A DNA stretch of 64,000 bases from JAWLDA01 sp041686855 (GTDB lineage Bacteria; Bacillota; Limnochordia; DTU080; RSA5): assembly GCA_041686855.1 (NCBI GenBank), contig JAWLDA010000018.1:23135-87134 (forward strand). The letters are read 5' to 3'. Below are positions 16,288 to 24,893 of the stretch, piece by piece. The notes beneath the pieces were generated by a model that was not told the DNA's origin, did no database searches, and saw only the letters and a list, made by a program, of their open reading frames with translations. Every line of letters starts with the position of its first letter. Position 1 is the first letter of the stretch. The translations under genes and the position numbers were made by a program.

Positions 16288-19137
16288 TTAGAACTCGACC
16301 TTCATCCCGGCATCAATCCGGAACACATTGTACTCGTTGGAGGTCGGCAGCCTATTCCCTTGTGAGCTGATCCATTCTCCGCCCAGTACTAGGTTGGCGC
16401 CTTCAAAGACAGGATACGTCAAGCTCAGATTAGCGACCAGGTCGCGCTCGTTGCCGCTCTCGTCCTCGTCGGGGTTACCACCCGTGATGTACTTGGCGCC
16501 TCCAGCAAGGGTCGCCTCACCTTCACGCAACGACTTCTCGAAAGAAGCCATGAACGTGTTGCGCGGCGTTCCGTAGAGATTGTTGTTCACTCGGACCACG
16601 CGGTGCTCGTACCCCGTAGTCACGTCGGTGCCGAAGATGTCATGCAGCACGTAATCGACTCCGACGACGGCACTATCGCGCTGATTGGGTGTCCACTCGG
16701 AATTCTTCCACCAGGTTATGTCAAGGCTCTCGTCGAGCTCTCCGACGGCATTACTCTCCGTCTGATAACCGGCGCGCACGGCTAAGCGCTCACTGAGCGG
16801 AAGCTCAGTGTCGACTGCCAAGCGGCTCGCCGAGAGATCGAGCACCTGGTTGACACCGTAATGAGCGTCTACATTAATCGGCAGACCGAGTTGGAACTCA
16901 CGGCTGGCCGACACCCACGTCCCTCGTTGCTCAGCTTCAGGCATACCTTGCGCCATACCGTTCGTCCACGTCGTTTGAGCGTTTTCACGGTTATGCACCG
17001 TGGCGCTCACTTCGGCACCCAAAATCGTGGTGGCAAAGGTGGCTCGAGCGGTATTGTCCTCTTCGCCCAACTCGTTCGTGCGGCGATCAACGAGGGCGCC
17101 GATGTCTAAACCGGCAAACCGAACGCCTTCCACTTCGAGCTGGGTGTAACCGTTGTCGCCGGCTCCGTCAACGCGATTTCCGACGGCGAGCACAGTGTCG
17201 GCCCCAAAGATCGGAGTGACCAAGGCGCCGGTCAACTCACTCTCCCCCTGAGCCACTTTATCTTCGGTCGGATCGAGCTTGCGCTCCAACCAATCGTCAC
17301 CCAGGCTGGGCAGCTGATTCAGGGTCTTAAATCCGTTGTTGACACCCTGACCGCTGTTGAGTTGCTTGCCGTACAGAGGAGCATAGGTGTTGTCCACCGA
17401 CGCGTACTCTAGGCGTGCCGTTGTAAAGAGGACCGGCAGCTCCGCGGCGGCCTCGATAGCATCACCCGACGTCGTTGCACCTGAATTGTTGGTCGCGTTG
17501 GTCGCATAGATCGCCTGATACTCCAAGTCGGCGATGACACCGTTTGATTCTACGGAGTAGGTACTATTCGATTCGAGATTGACAGTTCCCAGATTCTGCG
17601 CTCCCGGTGTCGTGGTTTGACGTACGCCGCGGAATGTGAGATCGAAGGAGTCGGCCAGCTTGTAAGAGGCGGCCGCACCCGCTACGTAATCTGCATCGTC
17701 GCGACGAATGAGGAACGCATCCACACTCGTACTGTCATCGAGTCCGTAAACGAGATTCGCGTGAACGCCTTGAGTCTCATTCTCCTGCAACACGGCAGCG
17801 CTCACGATCCGGTCGTCGAAGATCTGCTCGTGGAGGATGTACTTGTTGTACGCCGGCGCCTCGCCGCGCAGGTCTATCTCACCTGCGTGCAACGAACGCA
17901 GCACACCGGGTGTCGTCAGGTCGATGTTGATACCCGGGTTGGCCCGATCGGGATCACCCATGTCCTCAACATCCTTACCGAGGAAGAGGTCCTGAAAGAC
18001 CAATTCCGCAGTGATGTCTACATTCTCCGCCGGTTGAGCGCCTACACCGAGCGTGAGGCGGTTTTCAAAGTCGTTGCCTCGATCGCTAGCAAGGTACCGA
18101 CCGCTCATATCGTCCCGCGGGTCCTTATTGAAAGGAGCAGTGCCTTCCAGCGTTGTCGAATTGTACTTCAACTCGGCGGAGCCGAAGAGGCGGACCGAGC
18201 CCAGTCGATCCTCGACAGTGGAGATACGCCTGTCTTGGTCATCAATCAGCCGGCCTTGATCGGCCACCTGACGCTCGAGCCGATCGACTCGAACACCAAG
18301 CGTGTCAAGCTCCGAGCGGAACTCGACGGCCATAGCGTCAATGTGCTCGGCCAACTCCGTTACCTGGGAATCGACCAACTCAGTGAGGCCGGCCGTGTCG
18401 CCTTCGGCCGCGGCCAATGCGGCGTTGATCTCCCGATCACGCTCAGCGAGAGCGTCAGCGATCGCGCGCTCAGCGATCATCTGCGCTTCGGCGCGAGTCG
18501 GTGTCGATCCCTCAAGCTGAAGCATGCGCCGCTCGAGATCCGTCAATCCACCCTCCACGCCGACAAGTCGACGAGCGAGTTCGTCGACATCCCGCTGCGA
18601 TGCCAACTCATCCAGCCGAGCGCTCAGCCGTTCTACAACAGCATCCTCGAGAGCCGCTCTCGCTTCGTCGCTCAGCGTGCTTCCGGAGGCCGGCAAGGAT
18701 CCTTGCGTTTCCTGCGATTGACCCGCGTGGCGGCGATCCACCTCCGCCTGCAGCTCGTCAACCCGAGCAGCCAACTCATCATAGCGCTCGTGGACAAGTT
18801 CCGTCAGTTGCTCACGCGTCTGGGCGATCGCCCGCTCGAGATCGGAAGTCTTCACATCGATACCCTCTTGCACTCGCGCATCAATGATGCTCTCGAAGCG
18901 CGCGAGAATACGGGCGAAGACCATCGCCATCTCGTAGCGCGTGAAGTTGCGTTCCCCGCCAAAGGTGCCGTCGGGATACCCCTCAACCAATCCTGCTTCG
19001 GCCAGGGTGACCACGGAGTCGTACGCCCAGTGATCAGACCTTAAATCCGAAAAAGGATTCTCGGCAGTCCAAGCGGGTGCGCTCAATGTCCAGACCAACA
19101 TGGTGGCCAGCACGAGCGCAACTGCTCTCTTACGCAT
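16288..19137 (-). CDS. OmpM-like outer-membrane protein: SLH domain, coiled coil, porin barrel
   Basis: 949 aa from ATG 19137 with an AAGGGGGAAAG site. A signal peptide (residues 1-25) precedes one SLH domain (about 26-85: NPFSDLRSDHWAYDSV...GYPDGTFGG...TRYEMAMVFAR). Residues about 95-300 are a long alanine/arginine/glutamate-rich coiled coil. From about 305 to the end it is beta-strand rich and ends in ...GMKVEF. This is the architecture of OmpM/Slp proteins in Negativicutes and Halanaerobiia, where SLH binds modified peptidoglycan and the trimeric barrel sits in the outer membrane. It is the clearest evidence for a diderm envelope here. A hairpin is present in its leader at 19207-19243. Confidence 0.85.
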   Translation of the reverse strand: MRKRAVALVLATMLVWTLSAPAWTAENPFSDLRSDHWAYDSVVTLAEAGLVEGYPDGTFGGERNFTRYEMAMVFARILARFESIIDARVQEGIDVKTSDLERAIAQTREQLTELVHERYDELAARVDELQAEVDRRHAGQSQETQGSLPASGSTLSDEARAALEDAVVERLSARLDELASQRDVDELARRLVGVEGGLTDLERRMLQLEGSTPTRAEAQMIAERAIADALAERDREINAALAAAEGDTAGLTELVDSQVTELAEHIDAMAVEFRSELDTLGVRVDRLERQVADQGRLIDDQDRRISTVEDRLGSVRLFGSAELKYNSTTLEGTAPFNKDPRDDMSGRYLASDRGNDFENRLTLGVGAQPAENVDITAELVFQDLFLGKDVEDMGDPDRANPGINIDLTTPGVLRSLHAGEIDLRGEAPAYNKYILHEQIFDDRIVSAAVLQENETQGVHANLVYGLDDSTSVDAFLIRRDDADYVAGAAASYKLADSFDLTFRGVRQTTTPGAQNLGTVNLESNSTYSVESNGVIADLEYQAIYATNATNNSGATTSGDAIEAAAELPVLFTTARLEYASVDNTYAPLYGKQLNSGQGVNNGFKTLNQLPSLGDDWLERKLDPTEDKVAQGESELTGALVTPIFGADTVLAVGNRVDGAGDNGYTQLEVEGVRFAGLDIGALVDRRTNELGEEDNTARATFATTILGAEVSATVHNRENAQTTWTNGMAQGMPEAEQRGTWVSASREFQLGLPINVDAHYGVNQVLDLSASRLAVDTELPLSERLAVRAGYQTESNAVGELDESLDITWWKNSEWTPNQRDSAVVGVDYVLHDIFGTDVTTGYEHRVVRVNNNLYGTPRNTFMASFEKSLREGEATLAGGAKYITGGNPDEDESGNERDLVANLSLTYPVFEGANLVLGGEWISSQGNRLPTSNEYNVFRIDAGMKVEF

Positions 19138-19662
19138 TCTCTTTCCCCCTTAAATTCGATCGACAGTCTTGGGCCTTCTTGGATAGTTGGCGATCGGATC
19201 TTAGACGATACGGGGGAGCCTCCATGGTTTCCTCTCCCGTATCTTTGCTAGACGTCACGCCGTCATCGCATGGGGCCCTGCTCCAATCTCCCACTACCCG
19301 CCACGGATGTGGACGATAGTTGATGCACCTCCTAACCCCCACCCCGTCCAGATAGCAGGAGCCAATTTGGACAGATCCACAACTGTGCGATTGATTCGTT
19401 TGGGCCGGGTGAAAGTCCTGCATGATCTGGCATTTTTTTGTGGGCCGGGCAATCTCTTCAGAGCCGATCAATAAAGGAAAAATCCGGCGTCGGAGAGGTG
19501 CGCATGCCTTCGGCGCCGTTGGCATTTTATGTAACTGGAACGCATTTATTTGCGCTCTTACACGACGGGTGCACGCCAGGGAAGGACAAGGAACTTGGAG
19601 TGTCCTTCTGGAATATCGTGGACATTCAACGCTCGTCATTTATTTAGAACTGGGGATTTTCA
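19138..19662. other. 525-base intergenic region between divergent envelope genes
   Basis: It holds no convincing gene. Seen in it: a hairpin with 8-bp arms at 19207-19214 and 19236-19243 (GATACGGG/CCCGTATC) in the leader of the OmpM-like gene; two copies of GGGCCGGG about 40 bases apart near 19405 and 19443; and a 7-bp inverted repeat AAGGACA/TGTCCTT near 19583-19604 upstream of the gene at 19663. I find no clear consensus promoter and no riboswitch I can name. Confidence 0.5.
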
Positions 19663-20967
19663 ATGACTCGACTTCGCCTCGTCGGAATCGCCGCATTCAT
19701 TGTTGTTTTCACCATTCTCTCCACACTCTCGCCCGTTAAAGTAGCTCGCGCAGCGAGTTCCCAAGGGGTGCAACGCGTTGCGCTTCTCCCGTTTTGGGCT
19801 TTCGACGAAGCGGGCAATGTCGTACCGCACGCGAAAGAGGTGGACATCGCGAGGCTGGCCACGCTTTTGCCCCGTTCGATCGCTGACCGTATGAGCCAGT
19901 CGGGCGAATTCGAAGTGTTTGACGCCCCGTTGCTCGATGCGCGAAGGTTGTTGCCGACAAACGGCGCGTACGAACTCGAACGCGTTGAGAACCTCCTTGC
20001 GACCGGTGAATTCGAGCAAGTGATCACCGGCTCGGTGGCCCTGCTGGAACGCACGGTCGTGACAAGCCTGAGACGCTTCACGTCCGGCGCCAACGGAGCG
20101 GAGTTGGCAGGGGCCGCCGTCGTGCGTTCCAACTCTCCCAGCGACGTGATCAACAACATCGACATTTTGCTGGCGCAGGCCTTTCCTCCGGAGTCCGAAG
20201 TCGTGATCCGCCCAATCTCCAGAGTTGTCGTCGTCCCGAGCGTCTTACGGCTGCCGATTGGGGCAGCGGCGGCGGTACAAGCCTATGCAATCGACGATCT
20301 GGGGCGACCTCTGCCCAACGTGAACCTGGTTTACCAAAGCACTGACGAATCTCGAGCAACAGTCGACTCCACTGGACATGTGCGCGGCATTAGTCCGGGT
20401 CGTACTACGATCAGCGTGCAACCGATCGGCCGACCATCGGCGGCGGGCACTAATTGGCCGAGTGTCGACGTAAACGTGGTCGGTCCCAATCTGGGCATGC
20501 GTATTGGCTCAAGTATCGTAGCGGGGGAGTCCCCTTTGCCGCGTGTCGGTCTGAGACTCTCCCCGGGATACGAACTAAAGGCGCGCACCTCCACACAAGA
20601 GTTGCCGACGACAAACACAAACCCGGTCAACTATCTCACGACGTTCTTTGGAGCGTTACTGGGCAACGAAATGCTGACACTAAGTCTCGACGTCGTACCG
20701 TCCCAGGATATTTCGGTTTCACTCGACGCGATGCAACGGACAGCCGGCGGCTACTTTGGCACGGGCATCGGAGTGACGGTCCCACTCGTCCCGGATGGCC
20801 CAAACGGGATCAACCTGAGACTGGCTTTTGGGACACATTTGCCTTTTGCCATCGGACAGAGCACCAAGCTGCCGATCGAGTTGACCGCAGATTTCTTGCT
20901 TGGAAGTGGTCCTTCGTCGCCAATGGCCCGCATGGGATTGGCCTTTGGGCTGGACCTCTTCCAGTGA
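19663..20967 (+). CDS. Secreted protein: CsgG/TolB-like domain, Big2 domain and beta-rich C-terminus
   Basis: 434 aa. A signal peptide (residues 1-32, ending ARAAS) is followed by a region to about residue 165 with the pattern VALLPFWAFDEAGN...ERVENLLATGEFEQVITGSV, as in CsgG/FlgO/TolB-N-like periplasmic domains. Residues about 183-255 match a bacterial Ig-like Big2 domain (VVVPSVLRLPIGAAAAVQA...ATVDSTGHVRGISPGRTTISV). The last 170 residues are strand-rich with GIGVTVP and FGLDLF repeats, possibly a small barrel. It is divergent from the OmpM-like gene, which supports an envelope role. The function is unknown. Confidence 0.65.
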   Translation: MTRLRLVGIAAFIVVFTILSTLSPVKVARAASSQGVQRVALLPFWAFDEAGNVVPHAKEVDIARLATLLPRSIADRMSQSGEFEVFDAPLLDARRLLPTNGAYELERVENLLATGEFEQVITGSVALLERTVVTSLRRFTSGANGAELAGAAVVRSNSPSDVINNIDILLAQAFPPESEVVIRPISRVVVVPSVLRLPIGAAAAVQAYAIDDLGRPLPNVNLVYQSTDESRATVDSTGHVRGISPGRTTISVQPIGRPSAAGTNWPSVDVNVVGPNLGMRIGSSIVAGESPLPRVGLRLSPGYELKARTSTQELPTTNTNPVNYLTTFFGALLGNEMLTLSLDVVPSQDISVSLDAMQRTAGGYFGTGIGVTVPLVPDGPNGINLRLAFGTHLPFAIGQSTKLPIELTADFLLGSGPSSPMARMGLAFGLDLFQ

Positions 20968-21036
20968 ACTCGCATCGATGCAACCGAATGAGTTGAGCCT
21001 CAAACCGAAATGCTATTGATACTAGGAGGGATCGGC

Positions 21037-21222
21037 ATGATCGAAGAGCCCATCTGCCCGGGCTGTCGCGAGAGCCTTGAGACGATCGCTACGAATGGTC
21101 GGCCCGACGATCTATACATCTGTTCGAGCTGTTACCACTCCTGGTTTCGTTTCGAGCTGACCGACAGTGTGGATCTCGGGGACAACGAACCCAACGAATT
21201 CGGCGCAGACCTTCAAAATTAG
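21037..21222 (+). CDS. Small zinc-ribbon protein
   Basis: 61 aa starting at the ATG behind an AGGAGGG site. Two CxxC knuckles (CPGC near residue 6, CSSC near residue 29) form a zinc ribbon, followed by an acidic tail. The role is unknown; such proteins often act in transcription or as assembly factors. Its stop overlaps that of the convergent gene at 21219 by four bases. Confidence 0.65.
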   Translation: MIEEPICPGCRESLETIATNGRPDDLYICSSCYHSWFRFELTDSVDLGDNEPNEFGADLQN

Positions 21223-21578
21223 GACGCGCCGAATTCAGGCTGGATCGCTTGTATCGCCTCTTCTAGGTCGTCGACGTGCACGGGTCGTGCCTTGGGCGCC
21301 CGCTCTTTGAGGCGTTCCAAGCGATCGTTGGGCACATTGATCGCCAACACCTTGATCAGATTGGTGAACCCTGTCTCACCGAGGTAGCCTGCCACCTCAC
21401 GGCCTGGACCCGGCTCGGAGCAATCCACCACAGCAATCTCCGGCCTCTCATCTTTGGCCGTAAAAAAGAACCCCGGCCAGGTTGGCCGACTCACGATCAC
21501 TTCCGCGCCCCCGGCCTCTAAGAACTGCACCAGTTTATCCCTAGTCTCGCCTTCTTCTTGAATGACGAGAATCTTCAT
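21219..21578 (-). CDS. Receiver-like domain protein
   Basis: 119 aa from ATG 21578 with a GAGGTGG site; the longer open frame upstream has no coding character. The sequence MKILVIQEEGETRDKLVQFLEAGG and PEIAVVDCSEPGPG match the first strand and the phosphoacceptor aspartate region of a CheY-like receiver. The conserved double acid after strand one is EE, and the usual lysine on strand five is not evident (VLAINVPND), so phosphorylation is uncertain. No output domain or partner kinase is nearby. Confidence 0.6.
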   Translation of the reverse strand: MKILVIQEEGETRDKLVQFLEAGGAEVIVSRPTWPGFFFTAKDERPEIAVVDCSEPGPGREVAGYLGETGFTNLIKVLAINVPNDRLERLKERAPKARPVHVDDLEEAIQAIQPEFGAS

Positions 21579-21783
21579 CCCAAACCACCTCGCCCAACAG
21601 TACTTTCGACCCAAAAGCGGCAGCCACTTCCAACACTCACCGAACCGATTATACACGAATGGATGGGCTCGCGACAACCAAACTGGGGCATCCTCCCCCG
21701 TTAGACGCGACGAGACGCCCTTTGGCGCGCCAATGAGCGTCCCGTCACGGTTACACCCGCTCTCACTAGGAGCCCGAGCGAAA

Positions 21784-22047
21784 TTAGTGGACCTTCTCAC
21801 CGGAGACGAGCTTGACGAGAATCCCCGCAAGCGTGCGCTGCTCTTCGTCGCTGGCAGCCTGCCAAAGCTCAAAGAGCACCTTCTGCTCCGGATTCTTCGG
21901 ATCGATTCGCTGCGCGAGGAAGTCTCCGATCTGCTCAGCCTTCGCAGCCATTTGCTCTTGGGAGAGATTCATACTCTCACCAATTTGCACTGCCTCACTC
22001 AGCTGCGATTTCCAGCCTTCCCATGAGCTGCTTACCTGTTGATCCAT
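21784..22047 (-). CDS. DUF3243 family protein
   Basis: 87 aa, all helical, with the family pattern WEGWKSQLSEAVQIGESM...FLAQRIDPKNPEQKVLFELWQ. This small family is widespread in spore-forming Bacillota and has no assigned function. A near-perfect GGAGGAGGTG site precedes ATG 22047. Upstream is the DUF1540 gene on the same strand. Confidence 0.85.
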   Translation of the reverse strand: MDQQVSSSWEGWKSQLSEAVQIGESMNLSQEQMAAKAEQIGDFLAQRIDPKNPEQKVLFELWQAASDEEQRTLAGILVKLVSGEKVH

Positions 22048-22134
22048 GTTTTCACCTCCTCCCCGGGAGTTAGACCCGGCAGATATTCTTGCCCGAACGT
22101 GCTCTCCTTACGAGCCTGTGAGGAGTTGATCGTA

Positions 22135-22368
22135 TCAGGACTTGGGCGTGAACGTCTTGCAACATGTCGCCATACAGCTCTCTGCAGGCGTCTCCCCGTT
22201 CTCCGCCACAATCTGATCGACGTCCTGGCTATCGACGTTCTCAGGGTATTGTTCCCCGATTCTATCGTGCGTAACAAGGATCACCGACGCGTGACATACG
22301 TTCCCTTCGCTCCACCATTGGCAGTTGTCGATGGTACAGTACACTTCCAGGCGGGGATGTTCACTCAT
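22135..22368 (-). CDS. DUF1540 domain protein
   Basis: 77 aa with the DUF1540 cysteine pattern: C near residue 11, C16, then the W-W pair, C26-H-A and the C-terminal CMATCCKTF. The cysteines suggest a small metal-binding or disulfide protein. Short DUF1540 proteins are common in spore-forming Clostridia and Bacilli. It lies between hsp20 and DUF3243. Confidence 0.8.
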   Translation of the reverse strand: MSEHPRLEVYCTIDNCQWWSEGNVCHASVILVTHDRIGEQYPENVDSQDVDQIVAENGETPAESCMATCCKTFTPKS

Positions 22369-22395
22369 CGATAGCGCTCCTTTTTTTGGACGAGC

Positions 22396-22893
22396 CTACT
22401 GCTGCATGGGAGGCTGGTTGTCAGGCCGTGTCCGGTTCGAAGTTCCAGAATCGCCACCAATTTGTAGGCGCGTCACCTTGCCGTGCATCGGATCGGCCTT
22501 GGGCACGCGGATTTCGAGGACGCCGTTACGGCAATCCGCTTTGGCCTGTTCGTGTCGGACCGATGACGGAAATGGAATCGTCCGTTGAAATGAGCCGTAG
22601 TGACGCTCAATGCGCTGAAACTCGCCTTCCTCATTCCGATGTTCCTCATCGACGCGTCCCTGGAGCGTAAGAGAGTCCTCAGTGAGACTCACCTCGAGTT
22701 GAGTCGGATCCACTCCGGGAACTTCCGCGCTGACGATGAACTCCATTGGAGTCTCACGGACATCGACTCTCGGACTCCAGGAGCCTACCGCCCCTTGAGT
22801 CAAGGCCGAGCCGAACGGCGCGAAGAATCGAGCGAGGTCATCACGCATGCGTTGAAGCTCTTCGTAGGGATTCCATCTCTCGATGTTGGCCAT
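22396..22893 (-). CDS. hsp20: Hsp20/alpha-crystallin family small heat-shock protein
   Basis: 165 aa from ATG 22893 behind a GAGGAGGTG site. The N-terminal segment MANIERWNPYEELQRMRDDL is followed by the alpha-crystallin domain (residues about 50-150) with EVPGVDPTQLEVSLTEDSLTL and the C-terminal strand NGVLEIRVPKA. It is an ATP-independent holdase that keeps unfolding proteins soluble. A short inverted repeat (TATTCA/TGAATA) just upstream is too weak to name as a regulator site. Confidence 0.93.
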   Translation of the reverse strand: MANIERWNPYEELQRMRDDLARFFAPFGSALTQGAVGSWSPRVDVRETPMEFIVSAEVPGVDPTQLEVSLTEDSLTLQGRVDEEHRNEEGEFQRIERHYGSFQRTIPFPSSVRHEQAKADCRNGVLEIRVPKADPMHGKVTRLQIGGDSGTSNRTRPDNQPPMQQ

Positions 22894-22996
22894 ACACTTC
22901 ACCTCCTCGCGACCAGTATTCATCGCGACGGTGGTGAATAATCGCATTTAGCGGAGGAGAATTATTTGATCCGAAGGGAGGTTGGTACTTGGATGG

Positions 22997-23049
22997 GATG
23001 AATCGGAGGAAGGAGAGATCCCACCAGCCCTCCTTTCCGCCGATTCATC
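22997..23049. terminator. Long hairpin past the DEAD-box gene
   Basis: Ten perfect pairs (GATGAATCGG/CCGATTCATC) are extended inward by AGGAAGGAG with CTCCTTTCC. It lies 29 bases beyond the helicase stop, where a terminator is expected, but lacks a T run on either strand. Confidence 0.55.
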
Positions 23050-23077
23050 GCGCTGCAGTGTGCCCGTTCCAGGAGCG

Positions 23078-24682
23078 CTAGAAAGAGCCGTTCTTGCGCG
23101 CTGGCTTCGCCGGTTCAAAACTGACCGTGTCACCGCCAATCCGACTGTTGCGCATGGCTCGCCAAACCTCGGCGGCCGTGTGACGCGGGACTTCCACAAA
23201 CGAGAAGTTATCTAATATGTCGATTTTGCCGACCAGAGCGCCGGAGATTCCTGTGTCCTCAGCAATGCTGCGTACAATTTGAGCCGGCCCCACATTCTGG
23301 CGACGTCCCACATTGATAAAGAAGCGTACCATGCCATCCTCGGCGCCCGTATCCTCAAACTCCTCGTCTTTAGGCGATGGTCCGCCCGCATTGCCGGCCG
23401 AGTCCAAGAGAAGAACGAGCGCCGCTGCGCCAACATCAATGGAGTCGTACTCCTCAGCCAACTCTTCGATGAGTCCACGATAACTCTTGAGCCTATCGTC
23501 TTGAAGCGCTTGAAGGAGCCTCTCGCGCACAATGCCTCGCTGTCGCTCGGCAACGTCAGCCAGAGTCGGAATCGGTCGCCGTTTGATGCGGGCCTTTACG
23601 GCACGCTCCATTGCTTTGAGTAATCGATTCTCCTTAGGATGAATTAACGTCATTGCAGTCCCGGTGCGCCCGGCGCGTCCGGTACGCCCGATACGGTGTA
23701 CATACGACTCGGGATCCGTGGGGATGTCCCAGTTAATAACGTGTGTCACTTGCTCGACATCGACGCCGCGGGCAGCAACATCCGTCGCTACCAGTAACTC
23801 AGTATCGCCGCTGCGGAAAGAGGACATCACTCGGTCCCGCTGTCGTTGATCCAAATCGCCGTGGATGCTGTCAGCCGGGTACCCCCGCACTCGGAGTTGC
23901 TCGGTGAGTTCGTCGACACCACGCTTGGTGCGGCAGAATATGATGGCCCGACCCACTGCCTCGCTGTCGATGATCCGACAAAGCGCCTCGAAACGCTCAT
24001 GTGGACGGACCTCATAATAAACCTGTTCAATGTCGGGCGCGCTCACCTGTTCGGGCCGAATCGCTATGCGAACAGGATCTTGCATATATTGGCCCGCTAA
24101 GCGGACGATGGGTTGCGGCATCGTTGCAGAAAAAAGCAAAGTTTGTCGCTCAGAGGGCGTCTCTTGAAGAATCGTGCGGATATCGTCGATGAAACCCATG
24201 TCCAACATCTCATCGGCTTCATCCAAGACAAGCATCCGTAGCTGGTCGAAACGCAGAGTACGGCGTCGGATATGGTCGAGAATCCTGCCTGGTGTGCCGA
24301 CTACCACGTCAACGCCACGCTTTAAGGTCCTGATTTGGCGCGCGATCGGCTGTCCCCCGTAAATCGGAAGCACCCGAGTCGACTTGTACCGTCCCAAGCG
24401 GCTGATCTCTTCGGAGACCTGGATGGCCAGCTCCCGGGTGGGTGTGAGCACCAACGCCTGTGGCGTACCACTGTATCGTTCGATTCGTTGGAGAATGGGT
24501 ATCGCAAACGCGGCTGTCTTGCCGGTACCTGTCTGCGCCTGTCCGATCAAGTCTCGTCCCTCAAGTAGCGGAGGGATCGACTTGGACTGAATCGGTGACG
24601 GTTCTTCAAAGCCCATGTCATCGATTGCGCGCATTATATCGGCGTCAAGATTTAACGTCGAAAATGCAGACTCGCTGCCCAA
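23078..24682 (-). CDS. DEAD-box ATP-dependent RNA helicase with DbpA-type C-terminal domain
   Basis: 534 aa from TTG 24682. The order Q motif (F-x-LNLDADIMRAI...SPIQ), AQTGTGKT, PTREL, DEAD, SAT, and HRIGRTGRAG shows a complete helicase core (residues 1-370). Residues about 450-525 (MVRFFINVGRRQNVGPAQIVRSI...FSFVEVP) match the DbpA RNA-binding domain that targets 23S rRNA hairpin 92 or other structured RNA. It is probably a CshA/DeaD-like ribosome-assembly or RNA-decay helicase. A GGAAGGA site lies 13 bases before the TTG. Confidence 0.9.
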   Translation of the reverse strand: MGSESAFSTLNLDADIMRAIDDMGFEEPSPIQSKSIPPLLEGRDLIGQAQTGTGKTAAFAIPILQRIERYSGTPQALVLTPTRELAIQVSEEISRLGRYKSTRVLPIYGGQPIARQIRTLKRGVDVVVGTPGRILDHIRRRTLRFDQLRMLVLDEADEMLDMGFIDDIRTILQETPSERQTLLFSATMPQPIVRLAGQYMQDPVRIAIRPEQVSAPDIEQVYYEVRPHERFEALCRIIDSEAVGRAIIFCRTKRGVDELTEQLRVRGYPADSIHGDLDQRQRDRVMSSFRSGDTELLVATDVAARGVDVEQVTHVINWDIPTDPESYVHRIGRTGRAGRTGTAMTLIHPKENRLLKAMERAVKARIKRRPIPTLADVAERQRGIVRERLLQALQDDRLKSYRGLIEELAEEYDSIDVGAAALVLLLDSAGNAGGPSPKDEEFEDTGAEDGMVRFFINVGRRQNVGPAQIVRSIAEDTGISGALVGKIDILDNFSFVEVPRHTAAEVWRAMRNSRIGGDTVSFEPAKPARKNGSF

Positions 24683-24816
24683 TAGTTTCGTTCATTCCTT
24701 CCGAGTCATACTCCCGAGTGTTGACGTCTCTTATAAGAAGATTTCCCATCAGATCGTTGGTCATTCGTCTTTCGGCACTCTTAGCTCCGTGGCCAAGCGC
24801 CTCGAAAGAATCCTTC

Positions 24817-24865
24817 GTGAGCAGAGGCCGGTCGAAGCGGCGTCATTCACGTGGCCTCTGCTCAC
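24817..24865. terminator. Hairpin between the sdh operon and the helicase gene
   Basis: A perfect 13-bp inverted repeat GTGAGCAGAGGCC/GGCCTCTGCTCAC with a 23-base loop, 28 bases beyond the sdhB stop. It has no T run on the minus strand, so it may end the sdh transcript only inefficiently or protect its 3' end. Confidence 0.55.
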
Positions 24866-24893
24866 GTTTCATCCTAACGTAAAAGCGGCCAGA

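Noticed and set aside
17617..19044. 475-codon open frame on the plus strand
   Set aside because: It lies wholly inside the OmpM-like gene on the other strand; it is a shadow of the GC-biased, repetitive coiled-coil coding sequence and has no recognisable domain.
19430..19460. Sigma-54 promoter near TGGCATTTTTTTGTG
   Set aside because: TGGCA is present but the TTGC half at the right distance is missing.
21579..21872. N-terminal extension of the receiver-like gene
   Set aside because: About 98 residues of low coding quality precede ATG 21578, which has a good ribosome-binding site.
22917..22940. Heat-shock operator upstream of hsp20
   Set aside because: Only a 6-bp inverted repeat (TATTCA/TGAATA) is seen, with no match to CIRCE or CtsR boxes.
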